Source: Delphinus delphis (taxonomy: Eukaryota > Chordata > Mammalia > Artiodactyla > Delphinidae). Taken from it: 64,000 nucleotides of DNA. A program made the translations under genes and the position numbers. Where the stretch lies: positions 114,991,838 through 115,055,837 of the forward strand of contig NC_082687.1 in NCBI RefSeq assembly GCF_949987515.2, in the 5' to 3' direction. This document shows positions 12,960-22,753 of the stretch, piece by piece; the stretch's first letter is position 1; every line of letters starts with the position of its first letter. Below the pieces are notes generated by a model. That model was not told the origin of the DNA. It saw only the letters and a program-made list of their open reading frames with translations, and searched no databases.

Positions 12960-13110
12960 TTTTCTCTACATTCATTCAACTACAGACTTTATTAAATAAA
13001 TGATTTCTGAGCTCTTTCTATACACCAGATGCTGAGTAAGGCAATGCGCATACAAAGATACACTCAACTTTGTGGCAGACAAAGACACAAAAACACGATA
13101 ACAATATAAT
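12960..13110 (-). mobile_element. L2 3' end, antisense
   Basis: ATTCATTCAAC, then TTTCTATACACCAGATGCTG and AAAGATACACTCAACTTTG, follow the reverse complement of the L2 3' terminus (the widespread ATTCAACAAATATTTATTGAG phrase and its neighbours). It is diverged and has no tail. Confidence 0.5.
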
Positions 13111-13431
13111 ATTTTAATTTAGTAATGGAAACATGCATGGATGCACCTAATCTAACAATATTTGAGCCTTTATCATACGTATTACATTGTGCAAAGTACT
13201 CTGGGGAATGTAGCTGATAGCAGCAACTATCAGGTGACCTTTTTCTTCTTTCTTTGAGAAAAGAAAATTGGAGTAGAAGTCCGTTCTGTTCATAGAAAAG
13301 TAGCTTGTATTAGACTTACCACTCATCCAAAAACAATAATAAAAAATGTAAACAATATAAAAGCAATTATTTTAAGGGACTGGAGAGCGACCAAAGGCAG
13401 AATCATGGCAAGAAATGAAGCAAACTATGTG

Positions 13432-13535
13432 TAAAGGGTTGAATAATGTCCTCCCAAACTACCCAGAATGTCAGAATATGACCTTATTTGAAAATATTGT
13501 ATCACTACATTAATCACCATGAAGATCTTCATATT
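13432..13535 (+). mobile_element. MLT1A-like MaLR LTR, 5' fragment
   Basis: GGGTTGAATAATGTCCTCCC followed by CAGAATGTCAGAATATGACC and TTATTTGAAAAT corresponds to the first ~90 bases of an MLT1A-type LTR. The element is cut off before the region that the copy at 39.3 kb retains. Confidence 0.6.
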
Positions 13536-13639
13536 GTTCTTTTATAATCACACACATTTCTCTCCACCCTATCCCCTTCTTTTTTTCACATCTTTATTAG
13601 GGCATAATTGCTTTACAGTGGTATGTTAGTTTCTGCTTT

Positions 13640-13854
13640 TGTTTTTGTTTTTTTTTGTTGTTGTTGTTGTACGTGGGCCTCTCACTGCTGTGGCCTCTCC
13701 CGACGCGGAGCACAGGCTCCGGACGTGCAGGCTCAGCGGCCATGGCTCACGGGCCCAGCCGCTCCGCGGCATGTGGGATCTTCCTGGACCGGGGGACGAA
13801 CCGTGTCCCCTGCATCGGCAGGCGGAGTCAACCACTGCGCCACCAGGGAAGCCC
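13640..13854 (-). mobile_element. CHR-type SINE (cetacean body) inserted in LINE-1
   Basis: The reverse complement has the tRNA-like head ending GGGCTTCCCTGGTGGCGCAG, B-box-like sequence, the GCCATGGCTCACGGGCC body (as read on plus) and a T/GTT-rich tail at 13640-13670. TAGTTTCTGCTTT at 13627-13639 is repeated exactly at 13855-13867. This 13-bp target-site duplication is made of LINE-1 3' UTR sequence, so the SINE landed in the LINE-1 after that element was in place. Confidence 0.97.
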
Positions 13855-14344
13855 TAGTTTCTGCTTTATAACAAAGTGAATCAGCTATCTATATATATAG
13901 CTGATATATCCCCTTATCTCCTCCCTCTTGTGTCTCCCTTCCACCCTCCCTATCCCACCCCACTAGGTGGTCACAAAGCACTGAGCTGATCTCCCTGTGC
14001 TATGCAACTGCTTCCCACTAGCTATCTATTTTACATTCGGTAGTGTATATATGTACATGCCACTCTCTCACTTTGTCCCAGCTTACCCTTCCCCCCTCTG
14101 TGTCCTCAAGTCCATTCTCTACATCTGCATCTTTATTCCTGTCCTGCCCTTAGGTTCTTCAGAACCTTTTTTTTTTTAAGCTTCCATATATATGTGTTAG
14201 CATGCAGTATTTGTTTTTCTCTTTCTGACTTCCTTCACTCTGTATGACACACTCTAGGTCCAACCACTTCACTACAAATAACTCACTTTCGTTTCCTTTT
14301 TATGGCTAAGTAATATTCCACTGTATATATGTGCCACATCTTCT

Positions 14345-14578
14345 TTATCCATTTATCTGTCGATGGACGCTTAGGTTGCTTCCATGTCCTGGCTCTTGTA
14401 AATAGAGCTGCAATGAACATTGGGTACATGACTCTTTTTGAATTATGGTTTTCTCAGTGTATATACCCAATAGTGGGATTGCTGAGTCATATGGTAGTTC
14501 CAGTTTTAGTTTTTTAAGGAACCTCCATACTGTTCTCCATAGTGACTGCATCAATTTACATTCCCACCAACAGTGCAA
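14345..14578 (-). pseudogene. LINE-1 ORF2 C-terminal fragment
   Basis: A 77-codon minus frame with the LINE-1 ORF2 C-terminal signature [18 protein letters not shown], followed by [18 protein letters not shown]. The Cys/His-rich HCWWEC stretch is the conserved C-terminal cysteine region of ORF2p. The frame closes before the normal ORF2 C terminus and is separated by frameshifts from the RT part upstream (15.2-16.4 kb), so no functional protein can be made. Confidence 0.9.
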
Positions 14579-15247
14579 GAGGGTTCCCTTTTCTCCACAC
14601 CCTCTTCAGCATTTATTGTTTGTAGATTTTTTGATGATGGCCATTCTGACTGGTGTGAGATGATACCTCATTGTAGTTTTGATTTGCATTTCTCTAGTGA
14701 TTAGTGTTGTTGAGTATTCTTTCATGTGTTTGTTGGCTGTCTGTGTATCTTCTTTGGAGAAATGTCTATTTAGGTCTTCTGCCCATGTTTGGATTGAGTT
14801 GTTTTTTTTTTTTTTATATTGAGCTGCATGAGCTGCTTGTAAATTTTGGAGATTAATCCTTTGTCAGTTGCTTCTTTTGCAAATATTTTCTCCCATTCTT
14901 AGGGTTGTCTTTCCATCTTGTTTATGGTTTCCTTTGCTGTGCAAAAGCTTTTAAGTTTCATTAGGTCCCATTTGTTTATTTTTGTTTTTATTTCCATTTC
15001 TCTAGGAGGTGGGTCAAAAAGTACCTTGCTGTGGCTTATGTCATAGAGTGTTCTGCCTATGTTTTTCTCTAAGAGTTTTATAGTGTCTGGCCTTACATTT
15101 AGGTCTTTAATCTATTTTGAGTTTATTTTTGTGTATGGTGTTAGGGAATGTTCTAATTTCATTCTTTTACATGTAGCTGTCCAGTTTTTCCAGCACCACT
15201 TATTGAAGAGGCTGTCTTTTCTCCATTGTGTATTCTTGCCTCCTTTA

Positions 15248-16393
15248 TCAAAAATAAGGTGACCATATGTGCATGGGTTTATCTCTCAGCTTTCTATCCT
15301 GTTCCATTGATCTATATTTCTGTTTTTGTGTCAGTACCATACTGTCTTGATTGCTGTAGCTTTGTAGTATAGTGAAGTCCGGGAGCCTGTTTCCTCCAGC
15401 TCCGTTTTTCTTTTTCAAGATTGCTTTGGCTATTTGGCGTCTTTTGTGTTTCCATACAAATTGTGAAATTTTTTGTTCTAGTTCTGTGAAAAATGCCATT
15501 GGTAGTTTGATAGGGATTGCATTGAATCTGTAGATTGCTTTGGGTTGTATGGTCATTTTCACAGTGTTGACTCTTCCAATCCAAGAACGTGGTATACCTT
15601 TCCAACTGTTTGTATCATCTTTAATTTCTTTCATCAGTGTCTTATAGTTTTCTGCATACAGGTGTTTTGTCTCCTTAGGTAGGTTTATTCCTAGGTATTT
15701 TATTCTTTCTGTTGTAGTGGTGAATGGGTGTGTTTCCTTAATTTCTCTTTTGATTTTTCATCATTAGTGTATAGGAATGCAAGAGATTTCTGTGCATTAA
15801 TTTTGTATCCTGCCATTTTACCAAATTCATTGATTAGCTCTAGTAGTTTTCTGGTAGCATCTTTAGGATTCTCTATGTATAGCATCATGTCATCTGCAAG
15901 CAGTGACAACTTTACTTCTTTTCTGATTGGGATTCCTTTTATTTCTTTTTCTACTCTGATTGCTTTGGCTAAAACTTCCAAAACTATGTTGAATAATAGT
16001 GGTGTGATTGGAAAACCTTGTCTTGTTTCTGATCTTAGAGGAAATGCCTTCAGTTTTTCACCATTGAGAACAATGTTGGCTGTGGGTTTGTCATATATGG
16101 CCTTTATTATGTTGAAATAAGTTCCCTCTATGCCTACTTTCTGGAGGGTTTTTATCATACAGAAATGGGTGTTGAATTTTGTCGAAAGCTTTCTCTGAAT
16201 CTATTGAGATGACCATATTGTTTTTCTCCTTCAATTTGTTAAAATGGTGTATCACATTGATTGATTTGCATATACTGAAGAATCCTTGCATTCCTGGGAT
16301 AAACCCCACTTGATCATGGTGTATGACCCTTTTAATGTGCTGTTGGATTCTGTTTGCCAGTAGTTTGTTGAGGATTTCTGCATCTATGTTCAT
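15248..16393 (-). pseudogene. LINE-1 ORF2 reverse-transcriptase region, broken into three frames
   Basis: From 5' to 3' on the minus strand there are three frames. A 100-aa piece (16393-16091) has [16 protein letters not shown] and [14 protein letters not shown] 152-aa piece (16158-15700) has [18 protein letters not shown] 128-aa piece (15634-15248) has [18 protein letters not shown] and [14 protein letters not shown]. The catalytic YADD-type box reads [14 protein letters not shown], with Leu in place of the usual Phe of LINE-1 and both aspartates kept. Frames overlap or are offset, showing at least two frameshifts. The region is decayed and not expected to be active. Confidence 0.93.
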
Positions 16394-16852
16394 TAGTGAT
16401 ATTGGCCTGTGGTTTTCTTTCTTTGTGACATCTTTGTCTGGTTTTAGTATCAGGGTGATGTTGGCCTCATAGAATGAGTTTGGGAGTGTTTCTCCCTCTG
16501 CTATATTTTGGAAGAGTTTGAGAAGGATAGGTGTTAGCTCTTCTCTGAATGTTTGATATAATTAGCCTGTGAAGCCATCTGGTCCTCGGCTTTTGTTTGT
16601 TGCAATATTTTTAATCACAGTCTCAATCTCAGTGCTTGTGATTCATCTGTTTACATTTTCTATTTCTTCCTGGTTCAGTCTCAAAAGGTTGTGCTTTTCT
16701 AAGAATTTGTCCATTTCTTCCAGGTTGGCCATTTTATTGGCATATAGTTGCTTGTAGTAATCTCTCATGATCCTTTGTATTTCTGCAGTATCATTTGTTA
16801 CTTCTCCCTTTTCATTTCTAATTCTATTGATTTGAGTCTTCTCCCCCTTCTT

Positions 16853-17079
16853 AACCCCTGGGAAACCCTAGGTTTTTAATAATCTCCAAGTATATTTTAA
16901 CATACCCCCAATCTAAATAACCAATGGAACGAAGATTTTGAAGATATCCATTGTAAGAGGCATAGAGTAGCTTAGTAATACTATGTGTGTGTCCACAACT
17001 CTTATTTCAGACATGTTATATTCATATTTGGAGAATCATCAATTAAGATGTGAAAACTGTAATCAGCATGTATTAACAT
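16853..17079. other. Unassigned sequence
   Basis: Pre-insertion genomic sequence between the LINE-1 and the next SINE. Nothing recognised. Confidence 0.5.
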
Positions 17080-17088
17080 TAGTGGAAA

Positions 17089-17205
17089 CTGGGAATTTTC
17101 TGGCCGTCCAGTGGTTAGGACTCCATGCTTTCACTGCTGAGCGCCCAGATTCAATCCCTGGTTGGGAATTAAGATTCCGCAAGCCAGTGGCATGGCAAAA
17201 AATAA
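17089..17205 (+). mobile_element. Short CHR-type SINE (CHR-1-like)
   Basis: Head GGGAATTTTCTGGCCGTCCA, A-box region GTGGTTAGGACTCCATG, B-box-like GATTCAATCCCTGG and end GCAAGCCAGTGGCATGGC followed by a short A tail. TAGTGGAAA occurs on both sides (17080-17088 and 17206-17214), a 9-bp target-site duplication. It is the same short class as the copy at 10.8 kb. Confidence 0.9.
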
Positions 17206-17214
17206 TAGTGGAAA

Positions 17215-17490
17215 TAATATACATTTTCTGGAAGGTGGCATAGCATTGTGAATAAAATTATTTACATGTGATCTAAAACTTCTGCTACTTTGTTCTTAAG
17301 TCATAATCAGATGCTATATCCAGAAATACCCTTTCATGATGTTCACTGACAAGTGATATATAAGAATAAAGAACAAGAAAATCCTAAGTGTGTATAAATA
17401 AAAGAAGGTCAGATAAGATAATTTCTATTCTTGAAGACTGACTAACTTGGATAATGATAATAGTAATAGTAATAATAACAAACAAATCTT
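17215..17490. other. Unassigned sequence
   Basis: No family recognised. AATAGT/AAT-rich simple sequence lies at about 17455-17480. Confidence 0.4.
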
Positions 17491-17494
17491 ATTT

Positions 17495-17700
17495 AGAGGT
17501 ATAGTGAGCTGGTTTTGAATCATGGCTCAACCAGTTGTTAATATGTTGACCCATAATTTCTCCAAACTTCAATTTTATTTTCTCTGGAAGATGAATAATA
17601 ATAATAGGTCCTATGAGTTGTTTGTATATTAATTAAATTAGTAAGGAAGTTAATGAGGTTTCTGATATAAATTAACTGTGCATTACATGTTGCTTTTTAT
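17495..17700 (+). mobile_element. MIR (tRNA-derived core-SINE), ancient
   Basis: GTGAGCTGGTTTTGAATC, then CATGGCTCAACCAGTTGTTA, TGACCCATAATTTCTCCAAAC, TTCTCTGGAAGATG and AATAATAATAGGTCCTATGAG follow the MIR order (5' tRNA-like part, core, then TCATCTGTAAAATGGG and AATAATAGTACCTACCTC equivalents). Divergence is heavy and there is no tail. Confidence 0.72.
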
Positions 17701-17740
17701 TATCTGTTCTCTCAAAAGATAATGATGTTTCACTAGATCG

Positions 17741-17763
17741 TGTGTGTGTGTGTGTGTGTGTGT
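17741..17763. repeat. (TG)11 microsatellite
   Basis: Twenty-three bases of alternating TG, followed by TATGGTTGTGTAAT. Confidence 0.95.
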
Positions 17764-18113
17764 ATGGTTGTGTAATCTGCGAGAGAGAAATAGACAGGCA
17801 GGAACAGAGATGATAATGATATATACCAAAAAATAACCATGGTTAACCTGAGGCTATGGATTTAACTAGTATAACATTAAAATTTTTTTTCAAAATTTTA
17901 TTTATTTGCCAAGGCTTTTGAAAGTTTATCTGTTTACTTTGTGATTAGAATAAAACTTTATTTAAAAATAAATTAGGTACCATATATTTTCTAGGAAGTA
18001 TGTTTGATGAAACAGTAATAAGGTCATATGAGGAAAACAGACTCTTTATCTGCTGTTCATCCAAATGAAGAAAGGTCAGAGTTCACAAGCTCTTTCAGGG
18101 ATGGCATTCTTAA
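17764..18113. other. Unassigned AT-rich sequence
   Basis: No gene or repeat family recognised. Confidence 0.45.
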
Positions 18114-18126
18114 AACTTTGAGCACA

Positions 18127-18332
18127 TGGTCTTCCTTGGTGGCGCAGTGGTTGGGAGTCCGCCTGCCGATGCAGGGGACACAGGTTCGTGCCCCGGTCCG
18201 GGAAGATCCTACATGCCACAGAGTGGCTGGGCCCATGAGCCATGGCCGCTGAGCCTGCGCTTCCGGAGCCTGTGCACCGCAACGGGAGAGGCCACAACAG
18301 TGAGAGGCCCGCGTACCGTAAAAAAAGAAAAC
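18127..18332 (+). mobile_element. CHR-type SINE (cetacean body)
   Basis: Head TCTTCCTTGGTGGCGCAGTGG, B-box GGTTCGTGCCCCGG, body CATGAGCCATGGCCGCTGAG and GAGAGGCCCGCGTACCG with an A-rich tail. AACTTTGAGCACA at 18114-18126 is repeated exactly at 18333-18345, a 13-bp target-site duplication. All four overlapping frames across it (74-95 aa on both strands) are artefacts of the SINE. Confidence 0.97.
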
Positions 18333-18345
18333 AACTTTGAGCACA

Positions 18346-19035
18346 GAGACCTTTTACTGGGATACTTATTGAATGTGAAAGAGAAAGTCATAGTTTTTAA
18401 ATGTCTTTCGTAAAGGCTCTCTTGTGGCTTACATCAAAGTTACCTAACTTCTTTTTTATCATTCACAAAGAGGGGAAGAAGGTAGAAAAGATTTCATGTA
18501 ATCTGTTGGAAATCTCTGCTTTGAGAAATCATGAATCAATTTGTTCCAGTTCTGTGTGGAGACAGATTTTCATACCAAGAACACCAGGAACTAAAGTGCT
18601 GCCTACAAGAAAAATTTTTGAAATGTTTCTGACCTACCTGATTTTTATTCTATAAAAATTAATTTGTTTTTTAAATCTTCATAACTAAATATGACTCCAG
18701 AAATCCTTTCCATTCCTCCATAATATAGGTTCATTTGGTTGGAGTCAGAAGTTTCTAAGTGCAAAGACTGGATACCCAAATGTATCAAAGAGACAAACAA
18801 ACAAAAGATAATGATGTTCTAATATACTGACTAAGCAACTGTTAAAATTCAGTTTTATTTCTTGGATGGAATACTTAGCCTAGAGATTGTCTGAATGGGA
18901 AAACATGGAAAAGAAATATTAAAGTGGTACTGTTAAACAAAGCCATGTTGACAATCATATTAAAAGTCAGAGTTAATCAGTGCATCAAAATTAAGAATCA
19001 TGACCCCAGACTTTAATATCACTTTAATATCAAGG
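18346..19035. other. Unassigned AT-rich sequence
   Basis: Nothing recognised. An 84-aa plus frame (18401-18655) has no domain I can identify. Confidence 0.45.
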
Positions 19036-19039
19036 AAGC

Positions 19040-19371
19040 AAATATAAAAATATAATGGTGGTAAAAGATATACCATACTAGCACTAAGGAAAAAGCTAGA
19101 GTAGCAATATCAATAGGAAATATCTAGACTTTAGACAAATACTATTACCAGGGATAAAACAATATATGACGTTACAATAAAGGGATCAATTCATCAAGAA
19201 CGCATAGTGTTCTTAAATGTGTATGTACCTGACAACAGAACTTCAAAAAAGAAGCAAAAGTGTCACAGAACTTAAAGAAAAATAGAAGAATTCCCAACTA
19301 TAGTTGTAGAGTTTACATTCCTCTCTCAGTAATTGATAAACCCAACAGGCAGAAAAGCAGTCTATTTTTTT
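19040..19371 (+). mobile_element. Old LINE-1, ORF2 endonuclease region (left part of a split element)
   Basis: Sense-strand ORF2 endonuclease sequence. ATAAAGGGATCAATTCATCA and AAATGTGTATGTACCTGACA correspond to the IKGSIHQ and LNIYAPN region, and AATTGATAAACCCAACAGGC corresponds to the IDRSSRQ region. It breaks at about 19371 after CAGAAAAGCAGT. In LINE-1 order the next expected bases resume at about 22744 (ATAAAATCATTAAGG), so the two parts belong to one element split by a later insertion. Confidence 0.75.
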
Positions 19372-19372
19372 C

Positions 19373-20134
19373 AGATGGTCAAACTTTTAATTCTTTTAAA
19401 ATACTATAAAAATAAATTCAAACTACTCAGATATGTACAAAATTTCACTTTTGAAAATAATCTATAAAAGTACATGGTTTAAAAAAATTAAAAACATCTG
19501 ACACAGTACTATGAAATTGGTTTTCTCAAAGTAAAGTAATAGTAATTTACAATTGCTGGTTATAGTTGATTTTCTAGGTTTATTTATACATGTTATTGTG
19601 GGCAGATACATAAAGGAGTTTCTTTTATTTTAGAGCTATCTTCAGTTTTATTCATTTCATCAAATAATCTTGATTTTTTTCCCTTTGCAAATCTTTTGAC
19701 ATGAGGACATGGCATATTAAGTTCAAAATCAACTTTGATGTTATTCTTCTTACTGAGTCACAGGTTGGAAAGGCAACATGGTTTATCATTTTCCAGGAAT
19801 AAATATTCAAAAAATTCTAATCAGTTTACTTGAAGGAAATGAATTCATGCTTTTAGGAGCAGACACAAATTAATTGTCTAAAACATGGGCAATTTTGTAT
19901 CAGATAGTATCATGTCCATTGCATTTCTCTTATTAACCCTATCATGTAGAAGCAAATTGATCCAGGCATCTGAAAGGAAATTCAGCAGAGAAATGGATCC
20001 AGAGAAAGAATAAAGCAAACCATGGACAGAGTACATTTGCCTCTATATAAGGCTGTCATGCCATTGAAAGCCGCATTTTCACTTTTCAGGCTGACCTTAT
20101 AAATATTTCATTTTTATGATCAAAATTAATTTTT
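19373..20134 (-). other. Candidate 3'-transduced or retrocopied transcript end
   Basis: On the plus strand it begins with seven T (about 19374-19380). On the minus strand this is a poly(A) preceded, about 16 bases upstream, by ATTAAA, as at an mRNA 3' end. Further up the minus strand, a stretch of about 75 codons (19820 to the TAA at 19595) has only one internal TGA (19758-19760) and a lysine-rich 54-codon open end containing CPHVKRFAKGKKSRLFDEMN. A good 3' splice site (TTTCCTTTCAG) falls at about 19971. No parent gene is recognised. It may be the terminal exon and intron end of a transcript carried by the neighbouring LINE-1, a processed pseudogene, or chance. Confidence 0.4.
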
Positions 20135-20415
20135 TCTCCAAAGGCCAAACTAGTGGTTATGGTTACCAGTGGGGACAGGGAAGGGGGGAGGGCAAGATAG
20201 GAATAGAGGATTAAGAGATACAAACTACTATGTATAAAATAAATAATGAGGATATATTATAGAGCACAGGGAAATATAGCCATTATTTTGTAATAACTTT
20301 AAATAGAGTATAATCTATAAAAATACTGAATCAGTATGTTGTACAACAGAAAATAATATAATATTGTAAGTCAACTATACTTCAATTTTTTTTAATTAAT
20401 TAATAATGAAAAATA
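20135..20415 (+). mobile_element. LINE-1 3' UTR end, cetartiodactyl type
   Basis: AACTAGTGGTTATGGTTACC, then GAGATACAAACTACTATG, GAGCACAGGGAAATATAGCC and CAACTATACTTCAAT give the sense 3' UTR end of a cetartiodactyl LINE-1, comparable with the copy at 43.3 kb. The A tail is degenerate and no target duplication could be fixed (AATTAAT-rich on both sides). Confidence 0.8.
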
Positions 20416-20777
20416 AAGTATGCAATGTTCTTTTTGTTTCTCCTCATGATGCTTCTTCCCTTATTTTCTGTTATCTGCTTCAGCATCAACTTGTGTGCAT
20501 TTACTACCTCTGGTAGCTATTTTAGTTTTAATTTAATTGCATCATACTTGTTTTCTTCTTCTATTTTCAGACATGTAAGATCCTCCATATTTCTTTTTAT
20601 TGCTCCATATTTTTGTCAACCAATTTCATTTTGAATATATGTTTTTATATTTTGGTCTTTTTATAGACTTGAGCAGTATTATCGAACAACTTGACCTAAT
20701 TGATTTTTTTACATACACCAATAAACAATAGCAGAAGGCAACTTATTTAGAGGGGGCGTTGTATAGAAATATAGCCA
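20416..20777. other. Unassigned AT-rich sequence
   Basis: Contains a 69-aa plus frame with hydrophobic composition that I do not recognise. It may belong to the same inserted block as the sequence at 19.4-20.1 kb. Confidence 0.4.
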
Positions 20778-22670
20778 TTTTATTTATTTTAACAACTCAT
20801 TTTGAGATATTTTTGACATATGAAAGTTGTATGTGTTTAAGGTGTATAACTTGGTGTTTTGATATATGTATACACTGTGAAAAGATCATCTCAATCATGT
20901 TCAATAACTTATCCATCACCTCCACATAGTTCCCCTTGTGTGTATGTTGAGATTAATTGAAGATCTATTCTCTTAGCAAATATCAAGTATACAATTCAGT
21001 ATAGTTAACTATCATCACCATGCTGTACAGTATTAGATCTCCAGAGCTCTTTCATCTTGCATAACTGAAATTTTTCACCATTTGGTCAACATCTTCTCAT
21101 TTCCCCTTTCCCTCCTCCTCTACTCCACCCCTAGCAACCACCATTCCACTCTCTGCTTCTATGTGTTTTATTATTTTAGATTCCACATATAAGATAATTT
21201 GTCTTTCTGTGTCTGGCTTATTTCACTTAGCATAATGTCCTCCAGTTTCATTCATGTTGTCAAAAATGGCAATATTTCCTTCTTTTTATGGCCAAATTAT
21301 ATACCATTGCATTTATACACTAAGATTTCTTTTTTCACTATTTGTTGACAGACACTTAGGTTGTTTCCATATCATGGCTATTATAAATAATGCTACAATG
21401 AATATGAGAGTGCAGATATCTCTTTGAGATATTGACTATTTCCTTTGGCTATATATCCAGAAGTGGAATTGCTAGATCATATGATAGTTCTATTTGTAAT
21501 TTTTTGAGGAACCTCCATACTGTTTTCTAAAATGGTTATACCAGTTTATATACCAGTTTATACCAGTTTATATGGTGTACTCTTTATATTCCCATCAGCA
21601 GTATACCAGGGTTCCTTTTCCTGCACATTCTCACCAACACTTGTGGTCTTCTAGTAATAGCCATTCTAACAAGTATGAGGTGATATCTCACTATGGCTTT
21701 GATTTGCATTTCCCTGATGATTAGTGACTTTTGAGTATTTTTCATATATCTGTTGGCCATATGTGTATCTTCTTTGAAGAAATGTCTATTCAGATGCCCA
21801 AATTTTTAATCAGGTGTTTTATTTTTTTTGTAGGAGTTCCTTACGTATATCAGATATTAGCTCCTTATGAGATATCTGGGTTGCTAATATTTTCTCCCAT
21901 ACTATAGATTGCCTTTCATTTTGTTGAGTGTTTCTTTGTTGTGCATAAACTTTTTTAGATGCAATCCCACTTCTTGTTGTTGTTATTGTTTCCTTTTGTT
22001 GCCTGTGCTTTTGGTGTCATATCCAAAAACCTATTGCTCAAGGCCAATGTCAAGAGGCTTGCCCCCTTTGTTTTCTTCTAGCAGTATACAGTTTCAAGTT
22101 TTATGTTTGTCTTTCATGCATTTTGAGTTGATTTTTGTATATGGTGTGAGATAATGGTCTAATTTCATTTTTTTGCATGGGATATCCAGTTTTCTCAATG
22201 CCAATTATTGAAGAGATGTCATTTTTTATTGTGTGTTCTTGACAACCTTGTTGAAGATCAGTTGACCATAAATGTGTAGGTTTATTTCTAGGTTCTCTAA
22301 TCTGTTACACTGATGTAGATATCTGTTTTTATGCCAGTACCACACTGTTTTAATTAATAATATAGATTTATAATATATTTTGAAATCAGAGAACATGATG
22401 CCTCTAGCTTTGTTCTTCTTGTGAAAGTTTGCTTTGGCTCTTCAGGGTCTTTGTGGTTCCATATAAATTTTAGATAGCTTTGTTCTATTTCTGTAAAGAA
22501 TGCCATTGGGATATTGATAGGAATTTCACTGAATCTGTAGGTCACTTTAGGTAGTATGGACATTTTAATAATATTAAGTTTTTCAATCAGTGAACATAGG
22601 ATATTTTTCCATTTATGTCTCTTCTATAACTTCCTTCATCAATGTTTTATAGTTTTCAGTGTACAGAGGT
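20778..22670 (-). mobile_element. LINE-1 (older), minus strand, with inverted 5' tip
   Basis: Antisense LINE-1 3' UTR (CACCATGCTGTACAGTATTA, TCTCATTTCCCCTTTCC) runs through antisense ORF2 C terminus to CAATGTTTTATAGTTTTCAG at 22644-22663, the ENYKTLM region downstream of the RT core. A 69-aa minus frame (22563-22354) reads PKVTYRFSEIPINIPMAFF and IEQSYLKFIWNHK, which is ORF2. At 22670/22671 orientation flips directly to the 83-bp plus-strand ORF2 segment described next. A local repetition of TATACCAGTTTATA lies at 21537-21571. Confidence 0.85.
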
Positions 22671-22753
22671 TACTTTTAAAATGCACATGGAAAATTCACC
22701 AAAATTGACCATGTGTTGGGCCATAATATAGTATTAATAAATTTATAGATATA
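22671..22753 (+). mobile_element. Inverted LINE-1 ORF2 segment (twin-priming 5' tip)
   Basis: TGCACATGGAAAATTCACC, then TTGACCATGTGTTGGGCC encodes the HGKFTKIDHVLGH region at the end of the endonuclease domain, in the orientation opposite to the adjoining minus-strand element. The same ORF2 stretch is present again at about 22845-22920 (TTCTTTTCAAGTTTAAATGG) as part of the old plus-strand element, so this copy is a separate piece. Position and polarity match the inverted 5' end made when L1 reverse transcription is primed twice. Confidence 0.6.

Larger units (their letters stand above)
13573..16852 (-). mobile_element. LINE-1, cetartiodactyl type, 5'-truncated, with flanking TSD
   Basis: Reading the minus strand, ORF2 reverse-transcriptase and C-terminal sequence leads into the 3' UTR, whose antisense shows CTCCCTCTTGTGTCTCCC and TAGGTGGTCACAAAGCAC. 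A poly(T) start lies at 13580-13587. CCCCTTCTT at 13573-13581 and 16844-16852 is a 9-bp candidate target-site duplication. The truncation point at 16843 coincides with loss of similarity to the sister copy at 60.6 kb, which continues through this point. ORF2 is broken by frameshifts and stops, and a CHR SINE interrupts the 3' UTR. Confidence 0.93.

Noticed and set aside
13608..13879. Four frames of 69-87 codons
   Set aside because: They are translations of the CHR SINE inserted in the LINE-1, not host genes.
15728..16120. 130-codon plus frame
   Set aside because: It is the antisense shadow of LINE-1 ORF2 RT sequence.
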